64,000 nucleotides of DNA from Vibrio qingdaonensis (GCF_026191675.1 NZ_JAKRRY010000014.1:1-64000), one strand, 5' to 3'; positions 8,679 through 17,911 are shown, numbered from the stretch's first letter. The notes: generated from the letters alone by a model not told the origin. Numbers and translations: made by a program.

Positions 8679-10148
8679 TTAATGAGAGACATTAATCAGT
8701 GTCACACTGCCATCCTCATTCACTTCAGCGATTTGTCCACTTGGCTCTTCCATAAACATGAGCGTGACAAAACCAAGAACCGCGGTTCCGGCAATGACAT
8801 AAAAGAACGTCTGGTAATCAACAAATGACAATACCGTCAAATACACTACTGCGCCGACGTTGCCATACGCGCCAGTCATACCTGCAATCTGTCCAGTCAT
8901 ACGACGCTTGATAAGTGGCACCGTAGCAAACACTGCCCCCTCACCCGCCTGAACAAAGAACGAACATGCCATCGCCGCACATACCGCTAACCATAGTGGC
9001 CATTCGCTGTCGACTTGCCCCATCATGAAGTAACCACCCGCCAGCCCTGCCGTAAGAATAAGTAGCGTCGATTTACGACCAAATTTATCTGAAATCCAGC
9101 CGCCACCAGGTCGAGACATCAAATTCATGAAAGCATAAGCCGATGCGACCATCCCGGCTAGAACAGGCGTTAATTCAAACGTTTCCAAGAAAAATAACGG
9201 CAGCATAGAGACCACAGCAAGTTCAGAACCAAATGTGGCAAAGTAGAGCACATTTAAAACGGCAACTTGTTTAAACTTGTATTGGTGCATCTCTGGAACT
9301 GGCTTGGAAAATATCGACTTATTCACTTTCCATACTTGAGATACTTCGTACACATACAGAGCGAACAAGCCAAGATAGAACGCGTTCACTACGGTTTCAC
9401 TCAACATGCCGATGTTTGATGGCGACAGTTTCCACGCGAGTAAAGCCAGTGCCGCATACATAGGGATCTTCATAATCAACAGAAAGAAGAAATCCCCTTT
9501 CGACGTCACTTCCATCGCGGTTAAGTGCTTGGGTCTAAAGTAAGTCGAGCCTTTCGGAGTATCTTGCACGCTGCGGTAGAAAACCACAGAGAACAACAAG
9601 CTCATCAGACCTGTAATTGCCACCGCGTAACGCCAGCCATCTTCGCCACCAAACATCAAAGCAAGCGTCGGGAGCGTAAATGCGGCCGCTGCCGAACCAA
9701 AGTTACCCCAGCCACCGTAGATACCTTCTGCGGTACCCAGCTCATCATGAGGGAACCATTCCGACACCAATCGGATGCCAATAACAAACCCTGCACCAAT
9801 AAAGCCCAACAAGAAACGGGCTATCGCGGCTTGAATAAACGAATCTGACAGCGCGAAGACAAAACACGGAATAGAGCACACCGCGAGTAAAGTGGAGTAA
9901 ACCAGCCTTGGGCCATACTTATCCGTCAGCATGCCAATGACCACCCTAGCAGGAATGGTAAGCGCGACGTTTAAAATCAATAACGTCTTTATTTCTTGAG
10001 TCGATAACCCCAGTGACGTTTTCACCATTTGCAGCAATGGTGCAAAGTTAAACCACACCACAAAGGTAATAAAGAAGGCCATCCAACTCAGATGGAGCGT
10101 TTTCATTTTTCCAGAAAATGAAAACAGATTGAACTTAGTGTTTTCCAT
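8679..10148 (-). CDS. narK: NarK/NasA-type nitrate/nitrite transporter (MFS)
   Basis: A 489-residue major-facilitator protein of the nitrate/nitrite porter family with about 12 membrane helices. Family features include the opening segment WMAFFITFVVWFNFAPLL, the MLTDKYGPR loop after helix 2, the glycine-rich nitrate signature GGWGNFGSAAAA near residue 150 and its second-half counterpart AGMTGAYGNVGAV near 430. It should import nitrate for the assimilatory reductase NasA and possibly exchange nitrite. The ATG at 10148 follows AAGGA at 7 bases. It sits third behind nirB and nirD on the same strand, in keeping with an assimilation operon. Whether it resembles NarK1 or NasA-type porters more cannot be judged by eye. 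Confidence 0.92.
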   Translation of the reverse strand: MENTKFNLFSFSGKMKTLHLSWMAFFITFVVWFNFAPLLQMVKTSLGLSTQEIKTLLILNVALTIPARVVIGMLTDKYGPRLVYSTLLAVCSIPCFVFALSDSFIQAAIARFLLGFIGAGFVIGIRLVSEWFPHDELGTAEGIYGGWGNFGSAAAAFTLPTLALMFGGEDGWRYAVAITGLMSLLFSVVFYRSVQDTPKGSTYFRPKHLTAMEVTSKGDFFFLLIMKIPMYAALALLAWKLSPSNIGMLSETVVNAFYLGLFALYVYEVSQVWKVNKSIFSKPVPEMHQYKFKQVAVLNVLYFATFGSELAVVSMLPLFFLETFELTPVLAGMVASAYAFMNLMSRPGGGWISDKFGRKSTLLILTAGLAGGYFMMGQVDSEWPLWLAVCAAMACSFFVQAGEGAVFATVPLIKRRMTGQIAGMTGAYGNVGAVVYLTVLSFVDYQTFFYVIAGTAVLGFVTLMFMEEPSGQIAEVNEDGSVTLINVSH

Positions 10149-10233
10149 AATAAAATCCTTTTTACTGGTCAGCGAACTAACCAGAGTTCCTTGATAAATA
10201 GTCGATTACGTCGCCTGATGCTGTGATAGCTAG

Positions 10234-10309
10234 CTTAAGCGGTGATGGATAACTTAAGCGGCTATTAATAACTTAAGCCGCCATAGGTAACTTAAGCTGC
10301 AATTGGTAA
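10234..10309. repeat. Four tandem copies of a 19-bp unit overlapping the nirD stop codon
   Basis: Four contiguous 19-bp units (10234-10252, 10253-10271, 10272-10290, 10291-10309), each starting CTTAAGC on the plus strand and ending in TAA. The last unit contains the nirD stop and codons for its final residues LPIAA; the other three lie downstream in the nirD-narK gap and have diverged at several positions. Confidence 0.9.
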
Positions 10310-10630
10310 TTTCAGTTGAACCTCGCTACCACTTACTCTCACATCAAAGCGCGTGAGCGTAACCGCTGGCTCCTCAATACAAACACCGGTATGCAAATTA
10401 AAATGTTGCTTATAAAGGGGCGATGCCACACAAGGTTGCCCCTCAAATGACCCCATAATGCCGCGAGACATCACATAGGCGTGACCAAAAGGATCGTAAT
10501 TACACAGCGCATACAGCTCATCACTACGCTGGCAATAAAAAATCGCGACTTGTTTATCTTCCACTCTGGCGCACACCCCCGTGTGCGGGACCAGATCGTC
10601 TGTTGAGCAGACGGTTAACCACTGACTCAT
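10292..10630 (-). CDS. nirD: Nitrite reductase [NAD(P)H] small subunit
   Basis: 112 residues, the usual NirD size. The protein has the Rieske-like fold of the NirD family but lacks the Rieske Cys/His ligands, as is normal for NirD. It is the small subunit of cytosolic siroheme nitrite reductase, which takes nitrite to ammonium. The start at 10630 is fixed by AAGGAGAACACG just upstream; a longer frame reaching back over the nirB end lacks this signal. It lies 52 bases behind nirB. The C-terminal codons form the last unit of a 19-bp tandem repeat. Confidence 0.93.
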   Translation of the reverse strand: MSQWLTVCSTDDLVPHTGVCARVEDKQVAIFYCQRSDELYALCNYDPFGHAYVMSRGIMGSFEGQPCVASPLYKQHFNLHTGVCIEEPAVTLTRFDVRVSGSEVQLKLPIAA

Positions 10631-10682
10631 CGTGTTCTCCTTAACTATCAAAATCGCTTCGCTAATGACGTAATAATCATGG

Positions 10683-13241
10683 TTACACTTCAACCACATC
10701 AATACGCTGCTCTAGAATGAGCGCTTGTTTCTTGTTATTCGTTGGGAATCTTTGTTGACGAATATTGACAAACTGCAAGGTACTATCTAGCTCATCAGTA
10801 TTGATAAAATGTTGGAATCGTTTTAGTTTTTCTGGATTCTCAAGCGTGGTTTTCCATTCACATTGATATTTTCCAACGTTGGTGGCCATATCGGCTTCAA
10901 GTTCCTCGGCTAGGTTAAGCTTATCGTCGACGATAATTTGTTTGAGGTACTCGATGCCTCCTTCTAAATTTTCTAACCACACCGAAGTACGTTGCAAACG
11001 ATCAGCGGTGCGAATATAGAACATCAACACACGATCGATATACCGTATCAAGGTTTCTTCATCGAGATCCGTTGCCAATAAATCGGCGTGACGAGGGCGC
11101 ATACCACCGTTACCACATACGTATAAGTTCCAGCCTTTATCTGAGGCAATCACACCAATATCTTTTGACTGAGCTTCGGCACATTCGCGGGTACAGCCTG
11201 AGACTGCGAATTTAAGCTTATGGGGTGAACGTAACCCCTTATAACGATTCTCAAGGTCAATGGCTAAACCCACACTGTCTGCCACGCCGTATCGACACCA
11301 TGTACTCCCCACACACGATTTAACGGTTCTGACGGATTTGCCGTAAGCATGCCCCGTTTCAAAGCCAGCATCGACCAATCGCTTCCAAATCAGCGGCAGC
11401 TCGTTTAATTGAGCGCCAAACAAATCCACACGCTGGCCACCGGTTATCTTGGTATACAAATCAAACTCTTTTGCCACTTGCCCCAATACAATTAGCTTGT
11501 CTGGCGTAATTTCCCCCCCAGCAATACGGGGAACAACCGAATAAGTGCCATCTTTTTGCATGTTGCCAAGATAGATATCATTGGTGTCTTGCAGCTCCAT
11601 ATGCTGCTCTTCCAAAATGTAGTCATTCCAGAATGACGCCAATATTGAGCCAACGGTCGGCTTACAAATCTCGCAGCCAAGCCCACTGCCGTGCGTTTCC
11701 AGTAAATCATCAAACGTTTTGATTTGGTTGACGCGCACAATGTCGCTCAATTCTTGGCGCGAATAAGCAAAGTGCTCACAAATATCGTTATTGACTTCAA
11801 CACCGAGGTTAAGTAATTCGCTGTCTAGAACTTGTTTGGCAAGAGCGGAACAACCGCCACAACCCGTAGACGCATTCGTTGTCTCTTTTAGCGCGGCCAT
11901 CGTATTACAACCACTTGCCACCGCTTGTTTGATGTCCCCTTTAGTCACATCAAAACAAGAACAGATTACGGCCGAATCTGGCAATGCATCCACGCCAAGT
12001 CCTGTCGCGCTATCGTCTGCGACATTTGGTAGAATCAGCACGGATGGGTTTTCTGGTAATGGCATATCATTTTGTTTAAGCTGCAACAGCGTCCCGTAGG
12101 CGTCCGCGTCACCAACTAATACCGCCCCAACGATTTTACTGCCATCTTCAGAGACAATTAAGCGTTTGTAGACTTGTTCAATTTCGTCATTATACGTGTA
12201 AGACTGCGCGCCCGGTGTTTGCCCATGCACTTCGCCAATACTTGCCACATCTACACCCAACAGCTTGAGCTTGGTACTCATGTCCGCGCCAATAAATAAC
12301 GAATCCGACTCGCCATCACTCAAAATTTGTGACGCCGCTACTTTTGCCATTTGGTAGCCCGGAGCCACTAAGCCAAAAATTTTATTATCCCATAACGCAC
12401 ATTCACCTACCGCATAGACATCTTTGATATTGGTCTGGCAGTTGTTGTCGATCACAATGCCACCACGCTCACCAATGGCGATATTTGACTGCCTTGCCAA
12501 TTCATCTTGTGGACGGATGCCTGCGGAAAAAACAATCACATCCGTTTCAAGGTGAGTACCATCTGCGAAGTTCATGCGATAGCGAGAATGGCTACCAGCA
12601 ACAATCTCTGTGGTCGCTTTTTGGGTATGAACGGTGACGCCAAGATCTTCAATCTTTCGCTTCAGTAACGCACCGCCACCATCATCTAATTGCACCGCCA
12701 TTAAACGAGGGGCAAATTCAACAACATGAGTTTCTAAACCTAAATTTTTAACGGCATTTGCCGCCTCTAAACCTAGCAACCCACCACCAATCACTACGCC
12801 ACTTTTTCCCGTCTTGCTTGATGCCTCAATGGCATCCAAATCTTCAATGGTTCGATAAACGTGGCAATGTGCCTGATCATTACCAGGGATCGGTGGCACA
12901 AACGGAAATGACCCTGTTGCTAATACCAGCTTGTCATAAACTTCACGTCGACCACTTTGCGTGACAACGGTTTTAGCGTCTGTATCCAGTGATACTACTT
13001 TGTCATTGAGTACGAACTGAATGCCGTTTTCTTCGTAGTAATTGCCATCGGTTAGTGCCAGATCACTGGCCCCTTTGCCTTCATCAAAATAACTCGTGAG
13101 CTGCACTCGGTCGTAAGCCAAACGTGGCTCTTCTGAAAATGTAATAACCTGAAACTCTGCCGTTTCAGACGAAATAATTGAATCAATAAACTTGTGGCCA
13201 ACCATTCCATTGCCAACAACAACTATTCTCTGCTTACTCAT
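10683..13241 (-). CDS. nirB: Nitrite reductase [NAD(P)H] large subunit
   Basis: About 852 residues, standard for NirB. Domains in order: FAD-binding Rossmann motif VVVGNGMVG at the N terminus; NAD-binding GGGLLGLEAA near 150; a BFD-type [2Fe-2S] region with CSC and TGCGGC near 430-465; a second Cys pair GCEIC; and the siroheme/[4Fe-4S] domain with CVGSTWC (C-x5-C) and CTREC (C-x3-C). It catalyses the six-electron reduction of nitrite to ammonium with NAD(P)H. Of two adjacent ATG codons the second (13241) sits 7 bases behind AAGGA and matches the usual MSK start. It follows cobA by about 20 bases, which makes co-transcription near certain. Confidence 0.97.
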   Translation of the reverse strand: MSKQRIVVVGNGMVGHKFIDSIISSETAEFQVITFSEEPRLAYDRVQLTSYFDEGKGASDLALTDGNYYEENGIQFVLNDKVVSLDTDAKTVVTQSGRREVYDKLVLATGSFPFVPPIPGNDQAHCHVYRTIEDLDAIEASSKTGKSGVVIGGGLLGLEAANAVKNLGLETHVVEFAPRLMAVQLDDGGGALLKRKIEDLGVTVHTQKATTEIVAGSHSRYRMNFADGTHLETDVIVFSAGIRPQDELARQSNIAIGERGGIVIDNNCQTNIKDVYAVGECALWDNKIFGLVAPGYQMAKVAASQILSDGESDSLFIGADMSTKLKLLGVDVASIGEVHGQTPGAQSYTYNDEIEQVYKRLIVSEDGSKIVGAVLVGDADAYGTLLQLKQNDMPLPENPSVLILPNVADDSATGLGVDALPDSAVICSCFDVTKGDIKQAVASGCNTMAALKETTNASTGCGGCSALAKQVLDSELLNLGVEVNNDICEHFAYSRQELSDIVRVNQIKTFDDLLETHGSGLGCEICKPTVGSILASFWNDYILEEQHMELQDTNDIYLGNMQKDGTYSVVPRIAGGEITPDKLIVLGQVAKEFDLYTKITGGQRVDLFGAQLNELPLIWKRLVDAGFETGHAYGKSVRTVKSCVGSTWCRYGVADSVGLAIDLENRYKGLRSPHKLKFAVSGCTRECAEAQSKDIGVIASDKGWNLYVCGNGGMRPRHADLLATDLDEETLIRYIDRVLMFYIRTADRLQRTSVWLENLEGGIEYLKQIIVDDKLNLAEELEADMATNVGKYQCEWKTTLENPEKLKRFQHFINTDELDSTLQFVNIRQQRFPTNNKKQALILEQRIDVVEV

Positions 13242-13262
13242 CATCCATTCCTTTTAATAATA

Positions 13263-14084
13263 TTAAGCGGTCAGTTTTAATTTTCGCAGTTCCTGCTCGA
13301 CTGCTGACTCATTCGATACCGCATTGATTGAGCGCTGCGCCAACCACTGCATTTTTTCTGCTACCGTCACTACCTGACCAATCACTATCAAGGCCGGCGA
13401 CTGCACCTGATGCTGTCGCTTAAGTGAGTCCAATTCGCCCAATTTTCCGATAAGCGTGCGCTGTTCAGGACAGCAACCTTTTTCAATCAATGCCACTGGC
13501 GTATTTGGGTCCATGCCAGCGTCAATAAGCGCCGCGGATATCAGCCGCGTCTTAGTCAATCCCATATAAATCACCAGCGTTTGATTTAATTTGGCTAAGG
13601 CATCCCAATGCACGTCTAAATCATGTTCAGCATGCGCGGTGATGAATGTACATCCCTGCGCTAAGCCACGATGGGTAAGTGGGATTTGCGAATACGTTGT
13701 GCAACCCGACGCCGCCGTAATGCCGGGAATGACCTCAACGTCAATACCATGTTGACGAAGCCACAACATCTCTTCACCACCGCGACCAAACACAAACGAA
13801 TCTCCTCCTTTAACTCTGCAGATTCGCTCACCACTATTCACTCGCTCTAATAATGTTTGGTTGATCTCATCTTGAGTCGAACTGTGACAACCTTTTTGCT
13901 TGCCGACAAAAATTAACGTTGCGGTACTCGGGAATAGCGCTCGAATCGGCTCGCTGACCAAATTATCAAATATGATCGTGTCTGCGGCTTGTATCGCTTT
14001 CATTGCTTTAATGGTTAGTAGGTCGGGATCTCCCGGACCTGCACCAATCAGCGAAACAGTGGCGTGATGGCTGAATCCTTTCAT
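13263..14084 (-). CDS. cobA: Uroporphyrinogen-III C-methyltransferase
   Basis: A 273-residue SAM-dependent methyltransferase that makes precorrin-2 for siroheme, the prosthetic group of NirB. The SAM-binding loop VSLIGAGPGDPDLLT is near residue 10, VKGGDSFVFGRGGEE near 90, and GITAASG near 125, all conserved in the SUMT family. It has no CysG dehydrogenase/chelatase part, so those steps must be encoded elsewhere. The ATG at 14084 has GGAG 6 bases upstream. It is the first gene behind a sigma-54 promoter and leads the nir cluster. Confidence 0.95.
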   Translation of the reverse strand: MKGFSHHATVSLIGAGPGDPDLLTIKAMKAIQAADTIIFDNLVSEPIRALFPSTATLIFVGKQKGCHSSTQDEINQTLLERVNSGERICRVKGGDSFVFGRGGEEMLWLRQHGIDVEVIPGITAASGCTTYSQIPLTHRGLAQGCTFITAHAEHDLDVHWDALAKLNQTLVIYMGLTKTRLISAALIDAGMDPNTPVALIEKGCCPEQRTLIGKLGELDSLKRQHQVQSPALIVIGQVVTVAEKMQWLAQRSINAVSNESAVEQELRKLKLTA

Positions 14085-14138
14085 ATAACACTCCATGATC
14101 ATTCAATGACTCACTGTCATTTTGTCTACTATGGCTGG

Positions 14139-14155
14139 AGCAAAGACAGTGCCAA
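14139..14155 (-). promoter_or_regulatory. Sigma-54 promoter of cobA-nirBD-narK
   Basis: On the minus strand TTGGCAC-TGTCT-TTGCT matches the -24/-12 consensus, with the GG and GC dinucleotides exactly 10 bases apart. It lies 55 bases before the cobA start, giving a leader of about 43 bases. Nitrogen-regulated (NtrC-type) transcription is the likely meaning. Confidence 0.85.
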
Positions 14156-14278
14156 CATCATAAAAAAGAGGGGAAGTAATTTAAAAAAACACTAATAAAC
14201 AGCAATTTAAAAAACAAAACACGCAAAACCACCAATAAGAAACATGTCACCAAAAATACAACCAACATCAATTTTTGA

Positions 14279-14291
14279 GCACTTTTAGTGC
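14279..14291. promoter_or_regulatory. GCACT-N3-AGTGC dyad, candidate activator site
   Basis: Perfect 5-bp arms, about 155 bases upstream of the predicted cobA transcription start. Further AGTGCAT and GCACTTT elements recur near 14307 and 14424. The arms resemble NtrC half sites, but the arm spacing is two bases shorter than the classic site, so the binder is uncertain. Confidence 0.4.
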
Positions 14292-14347
14292 ATTTACCTC
14301 CAAAACAGTGCATCTACTCAACTTTATCCCAATAATTCACCCAAAAC

Positions 14348-14377
14348 ACCCATATACCACTTTAGTGGTATATGGGT
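14348..14377. promoter_or_regulatory. 30-bp perfect palindrome between nasA and cobA
   Basis: Two perfect 14-base arms (ACCCATATACCACT and its complement) around a TT centre. It lies about 100 bases upstream of the predicted nasA start of transcription, the usual distance for an enhancer site of a sigma-54 promoter. It is upstream of both divergent promoters, so it is more likely a protein-binding site than an RNA structure. Confidence 0.6.
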
Positions 14378-14439
14378 TACTATTTGATTTATATGACGTT
14401 TATTTTAAAAAATGCTTGAAGAAGCACTTTAAGGTGATA

Positions 14440-14455
14440 TGGCGCGGAACTTGCT
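14440..14455 (+). promoter_or_regulatory. Sigma-54 promoter of nasA
   Basis: TGGCGC-GGAAC-TTGCT with GG and GC exactly 10 bases apart, 46 bases before the nasA ATG. Together with the divergent promoter at 14139 it places both halves of the nitrate pathway under sigma-54. Confidence 0.8.
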
Positions 14456-14500
14456 CTCTTATACATATAGTGGATTAACTCTGAACTGAGAGGGAAAGTT

Positions 14501-17014
14501 ATGGATGATGGTAGTTGGACTAAATCAACATGCCCGTATTGTGGCGTCGGATGTGGAATAGAAGCACGACCTACCGCGAAAGGATTGCTAGAAATAAGAG
14601 GGGATAAGTCTCATCCATCAAACTATGGCAAGCTTTGTAGCAAAGGTATTGCGCTAGGTGAAACGGTGATTCAAGATGGACGAGCACGTTACCCACTCTT
14701 CCGTTCACAGACGAAAGTAGCCACGAATCGCAACGAGATCGCTAATCAGACACACGTAGACACGATCAGTGATTGGGAGACCATCACCGAACATGTCGCG
14801 ACACAGTTTACCCGCACCATTGATCAATACGGCCCAGACTCCGTCGCCTTCTATGTGTCAGGACAACTGCTTACCGAAGATTACTACGTGGCAAACAAGC
14901 TGATGAAAGGCTTCATAGGCAGCGGTAATATCGACAGTAACTCGCGGCTATGTATGGCATCGAGTGTTGTAGGCCATAAACGGGCATTTGGCTCCGATAC
15001 GGTTCCCATCTGTTACGACGATCTAGAGCAGGCTGAACTGGTGATCATCACGGGCTCAAATCTCGCGTGGTGTCATCCTGTGTTATTTCAGCGTCTTCGC
15101 CTCGCAAAACAGCAAAACCCAGCCATGAACATTGTCGTTATTGACCCAAGAGAAACGGCCACCTGTGAGATCGCCGATCTGCACCTAGCCCTTAACTCTG
15201 GCTCCGATGTGGCGTTGTTCAATGGTTTATTGGCGTATCTTTATACTCATCAAAGCCTTAATTATGACTATATCGATGCGTATACCGACGGTTTTGATGC
15301 CGCGCTGAAGATGGCTAACACGGAGAAAAACACCCAAGAGATAACAGGGCTTGATTTAGAAAAGCTTGAGCGTTTCTATACATTATTTGCCAAGACTGAA
15401 AAGGTCGTCACCGTCTACTCTCAAGGCGTGAATCAATCCAGCCAAGGCTCTGACAAAGTGAATGCCATACTTAACTGCCACTTAGCGACGGGGAAAATTG
15501 GCAAACCTGGCGCAGGACCCTTTTCTGTTACTGGTCAGCCAAATGCAATGGGCGGTCGAGAAGTGGGCGGCCTTGCCAATACCCTCGCCAGTCACATGGA
15601 GTTTTATAACCCACAACACCAATCTCTTATTCAAGATTATTGGCAAACCAGCCAACTGGCCACCAAGCCCGGATTAAAAGCCATTGAGCTGTTTGATGCC
15701 ATTGAATCTGGCAAAATTAAAGCGGTATGGATCATAGCCACCAATCCCGTAGTGAGCCTCCCTGATAGCCAAAAGATCCAAGCAGCACTGCGTCAGTGTC
15801 CGTTTGTCGTCGTGTCGGACTGCATCCAAGATACGGAAACGACCCAGTTCGCTGATGTCATCCTCCCCTCCCAAGGTTGGAGTGAAAAATCAGGTACCGT
15901 AACGAATTCAGAGCGACGGATTTCACGCCAACGTCGCCTCCTGCCAAGCCCAGGGCTGGCAAAACCAGATTGGTGGGTCATGAGTCAGGTGGCGAAAAAA
16001 ATGGGCTTTGCCTCAGCGTTTAATTATTTGCATGAAGGACAAATTTTCAGCGAATACGCCACAATGACAACACTCGGCAATGATGCAGGCCAACGCGACC
16101 TCAACCTGATTGGTCTCACGTCGCTTGATGATAAAGGCTATAGCCGATTGTCCCCCCAGCAATGGCCTGTCACGGAGCGACAATCTGAGATCGTCAACCA
16201 ACGTTTATTTAGCGATAATCAATTTTTTACACCCAACAAGCGGGCGCAATTTATTGCCGTTCGCCACCAGGCACCAAAAAGTAGCCCCTCTGTTGACTTA
16301 CCGCTGATCCTTAATAGTGGGCGAGCTCGCGATCATTGGCACACCATGAGCCGTACCGGATTGTCCACCAGCCTAGCAAGCCACTCACCTGAGCCGTATG
16401 TCACGGTTCATCCCGATACCGCGCAACGCTTCGGCGTTAAGCATGGGCACATCGCCAGCATAAACAACAACCAAACAGCCATTCAAGCCCGTGTTCATTG
16501 TTCTACCGCTATGACACCAAACCAGCTGTTTATGCCGATACATTGGAATAACTCAACCGCCAGCAACGGTAAACCTTGTTCGCTCATTGAGCCAAACTCA
16601 GACGTTAACTCTGGTCAACCTGAATTCAAACACACGCCAGTATCCCTATCTGCATGGCCACAACGGTGTGAAGCTCTGCTCTTTAGCCAACACGCTTTGA
16701 ACCTGAGTAATATCGACTATTGGGCGCAACAAAAGGTCGCCGATGGGTATTTGTACCGGATTGCGTCGCAGCAAAACCCAATGCAGTTGATCGTAGCACT
16801 CACGGATTACATGCATATAGAAGGAGAGAAAACACTATCGGTGGACGGGAGTGACGCTTCGCTTGGGTTTAGACAGGCACACCTGACATCACAATCGCTT
16901 CACTGCGCCTTCGTGGTAAAAACCACCCTTTCGGAGCTCGATATTGACTGGTTTATGACGCTACTTTCAGAAGCTAACAGTGAAGCCTTAGAAGAGCACT
17001 TTATGAAGGCATAG
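14501..17014 (+). CDS. nasA: Assimilatory nitrate reductase catalytic subunit
   Basis: An 837-residue cytosolic molybdopterin oxidoreductase reducing nitrate to nitrite for the NirBD reductase encoded on the other strand. The N terminus has the [4Fe-4S] ligands C11, C14 and C18 (CPYCGVGC) plus the Cys in GKLCSKG near 46. SRLCMASSVVG near 150 carries the presumed molybdenum-ligating cysteine. GQPNAMGGREVGGLAN is the family signature for bis-MGD binding, and the C-terminal molydopterin dinucleotide-binding domain includes RDHWHTMSRTG. The extra C-terminal BFD [2Fe-2S] domain found in some NasA proteins is absent. The start at 14501 follows GAGAGGGAAAGTT. The moa genes 9 kb downstream make its cofactor precursor. 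Confidence 0.95.
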   Translation: MDDGSWTKSTCPYCGVGCGIEARPTAKGLLEIRGDKSHPSNYGKLCSKGIALGETVIQDGRARYPLFRSQTKVATNRNEIANQTHVDTISDWETITEHVATQFTRTIDQYGPDSVAFYVSGQLLTEDYYVANKLMKGFIGSGNIDSNSRLCMASSVVGHKRAFGSDTVPICYDDLEQAELVIITGSNLAWCHPVLFQRLRLAKQQNPAMNIVVIDPRETATCEIADLHLALNSGSDVALFNGLLAYLYTHQSLNYDYIDAYTDGFDAALKMANTEKNTQEITGLDLEKLERFYTLFAKTEKVVTVYSQGVNQSSQGSDKVNAILNCHLATGKIGKPGAGPFSVTGQPNAMGGREVGGLANTLASHMEFYNPQHQSLIQDYWQTSQLATKPGLKAIELFDAIESGKIKAVWIIATNPVVSLPDSQKIQAALRQCPFVVVSDCIQDTETTQFADVILPSQGWSEKSGTVTNSERRISRQRRLLPSPGLAKPDWWVMSQVAKKMGFASAFNYLHEGQIFSEYATMTTLGNDAGQRDLNLIGLTSLDDKGYSRLSPQQWPVTERQSEIVNQRLFSDNQFFTPNKRAQFIAVRHQAPKSSPSVDLPLILNSGRARDHWHTMSRTGLSTSLASHSPEPYVTVHPDTAQRFGVKHGHIASINNNQTAIQARVHCSTAMTPNQLFMPIHWNNSTASNGKPCSLIEPNSDVNSGQPEFKHTPVSLSAWPQRCEALLFSQHALNLSNIDYWAQQKVADGYLYRIASQQNPMQLIVALTDYMHIEGEKTLSVDGSDASLGFRQAHLTSQSLHCAFVVKTTLSELDIDWFMTLLSEANSEALEEHFMKA

Positions 17015-17048
17015 CGTAAGGTCACCAAGATGTTACGCAGGCGGTACA

Positions 17049-17071
17049 AGCAGCATCAGCATGATGCTGCT
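17049..17071 (+). terminator. Hairpin downstream of nasA
   Basis: AGCAGCATCA-GCA-TGATGCTGCT, a perfect 10-bp stem 35 bases after the nasA stop. It lacks a clear T run, so it may be a weak terminator or a 3'-end stabiliser. Confidence 0.45.
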
Positions 17072-17289
17072 GCTGCCTATTGACTCGTGATGTTGGCGTG
17101 AGTCCACGTAACATTCTGATGTGGGTTGATACCGTTCACGCGTTAGGGGCCTTCCATAAACCATCATTAATCGAATTAAAATTCAAAGTAAAATAGATCA
17201 CACAGACACGTTTCTGGACAAAACCTTGCCAGTGCTTTTGCTAAATTGTAAACCATCAGCAACTAGGGGGGAAAATCTACTTGTGAAGA

Positions 17290-17318
17290 GCTAGTGCGGT
17301 GAGTAGCATCGCACTAGC
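17290..17318. other. Hairpin in the 414-base gene-free stretch after nasA
   Basis: GCTAGTGCG and CGCACTAGC form a perfect 9-bp stem with an 11-base loop. Apart from this and the hairpin at 17049-17071 I see nothing recognisable between 17015 and 17428. Function unknown; a small RNA or terminator of a lost gene are possibilities. Confidence 0.4.
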
Positions 17319-17428
17319 AAAGTATTGGTTTAGGTGCGCACTATGTCCACTTATATTTAATGGTGCATACATCCTTAACTCAGTTCAACCTCTTGCATTT
17401 AGAGGTTTTATCTGTGAAGTGTCGCGAA

Positions 17429-17844
17429 ATGAGTAAGAATTACATTTTTCGAGAGTTAGAGTGCCAAATGACCAAGGAAGAGGTCGTTAAACTGTGTTTT
17501 AAAACTGTCAGGGCCGTCACAGGTTGGGGTGGGGGAAAACCAATCCCCCCGAATGCAAGAGGCTTATGAGAATGGCCAAAGGTCGGGAACTCAGCGTTAG
17601 TGAAGATTGGGAACAGTTTAAAATGTTATATGACAGCATGGAGCTGCCGACAGGCCAAGTAGTTAGGCCACAACAAATCTTAGCAGGGATTGCGCTATTA
17701 GGTATTCAATCGGAATTAGAAATTAAGACTTCAACGCATCTACTAAAATTAGCAAGAGCTTTAGCTAAGGTAAGAGAGAGAGAATGTAAGGTAAGAAAAA
17801 GCAGCCATCAGGCTGCTTTAATGTGTAGTTCTAACGACGTTTAG
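17429..17844 (+). pseudogene. Small protein gene split by a one-base frameshift
   Basis: Two overlapping frames together make one convincing protein of about 139 residues. The first runs from ATG 17429 (an alternative ATG is at 17468, giving MTKEEVVKLCFK) through ...AVTGWGGGKPIPP and stops at 17569. The second continues in the -1 frame with KRLMRMAKGRELSVSEDW to 17844. The two join naturally if one base is missing between about 17541 and 17566, where there is a run of six C. The second part has a helical, regulator-like character (ILAGIALLGIQSELEIKTS), but I do not recognise the family. Its last codons run through a terminator hairpin, so the original stop may have been earlier. Options are a true mutation, a sequencing error in a homopolymer, or recoding. 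Confidence 0.6.
17796..17822 (+). terminator. Terminator of the frameshifted small gene
   Basis: AAAAAGCAGCC-ATCA-GGCTGCTTTAAT: a 6-8 bp GC-rich stem followed by a short T-rich tail. It overlaps the end of the second open frame. Confidence 0.65.
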
Positions 17845-17911
17845 GTTGGGTTTTCTTTCTCATATGAAATTTCTCCAATAGTCATTTAAATTGCGCAAAA
17901 TCTTAGTTGTT

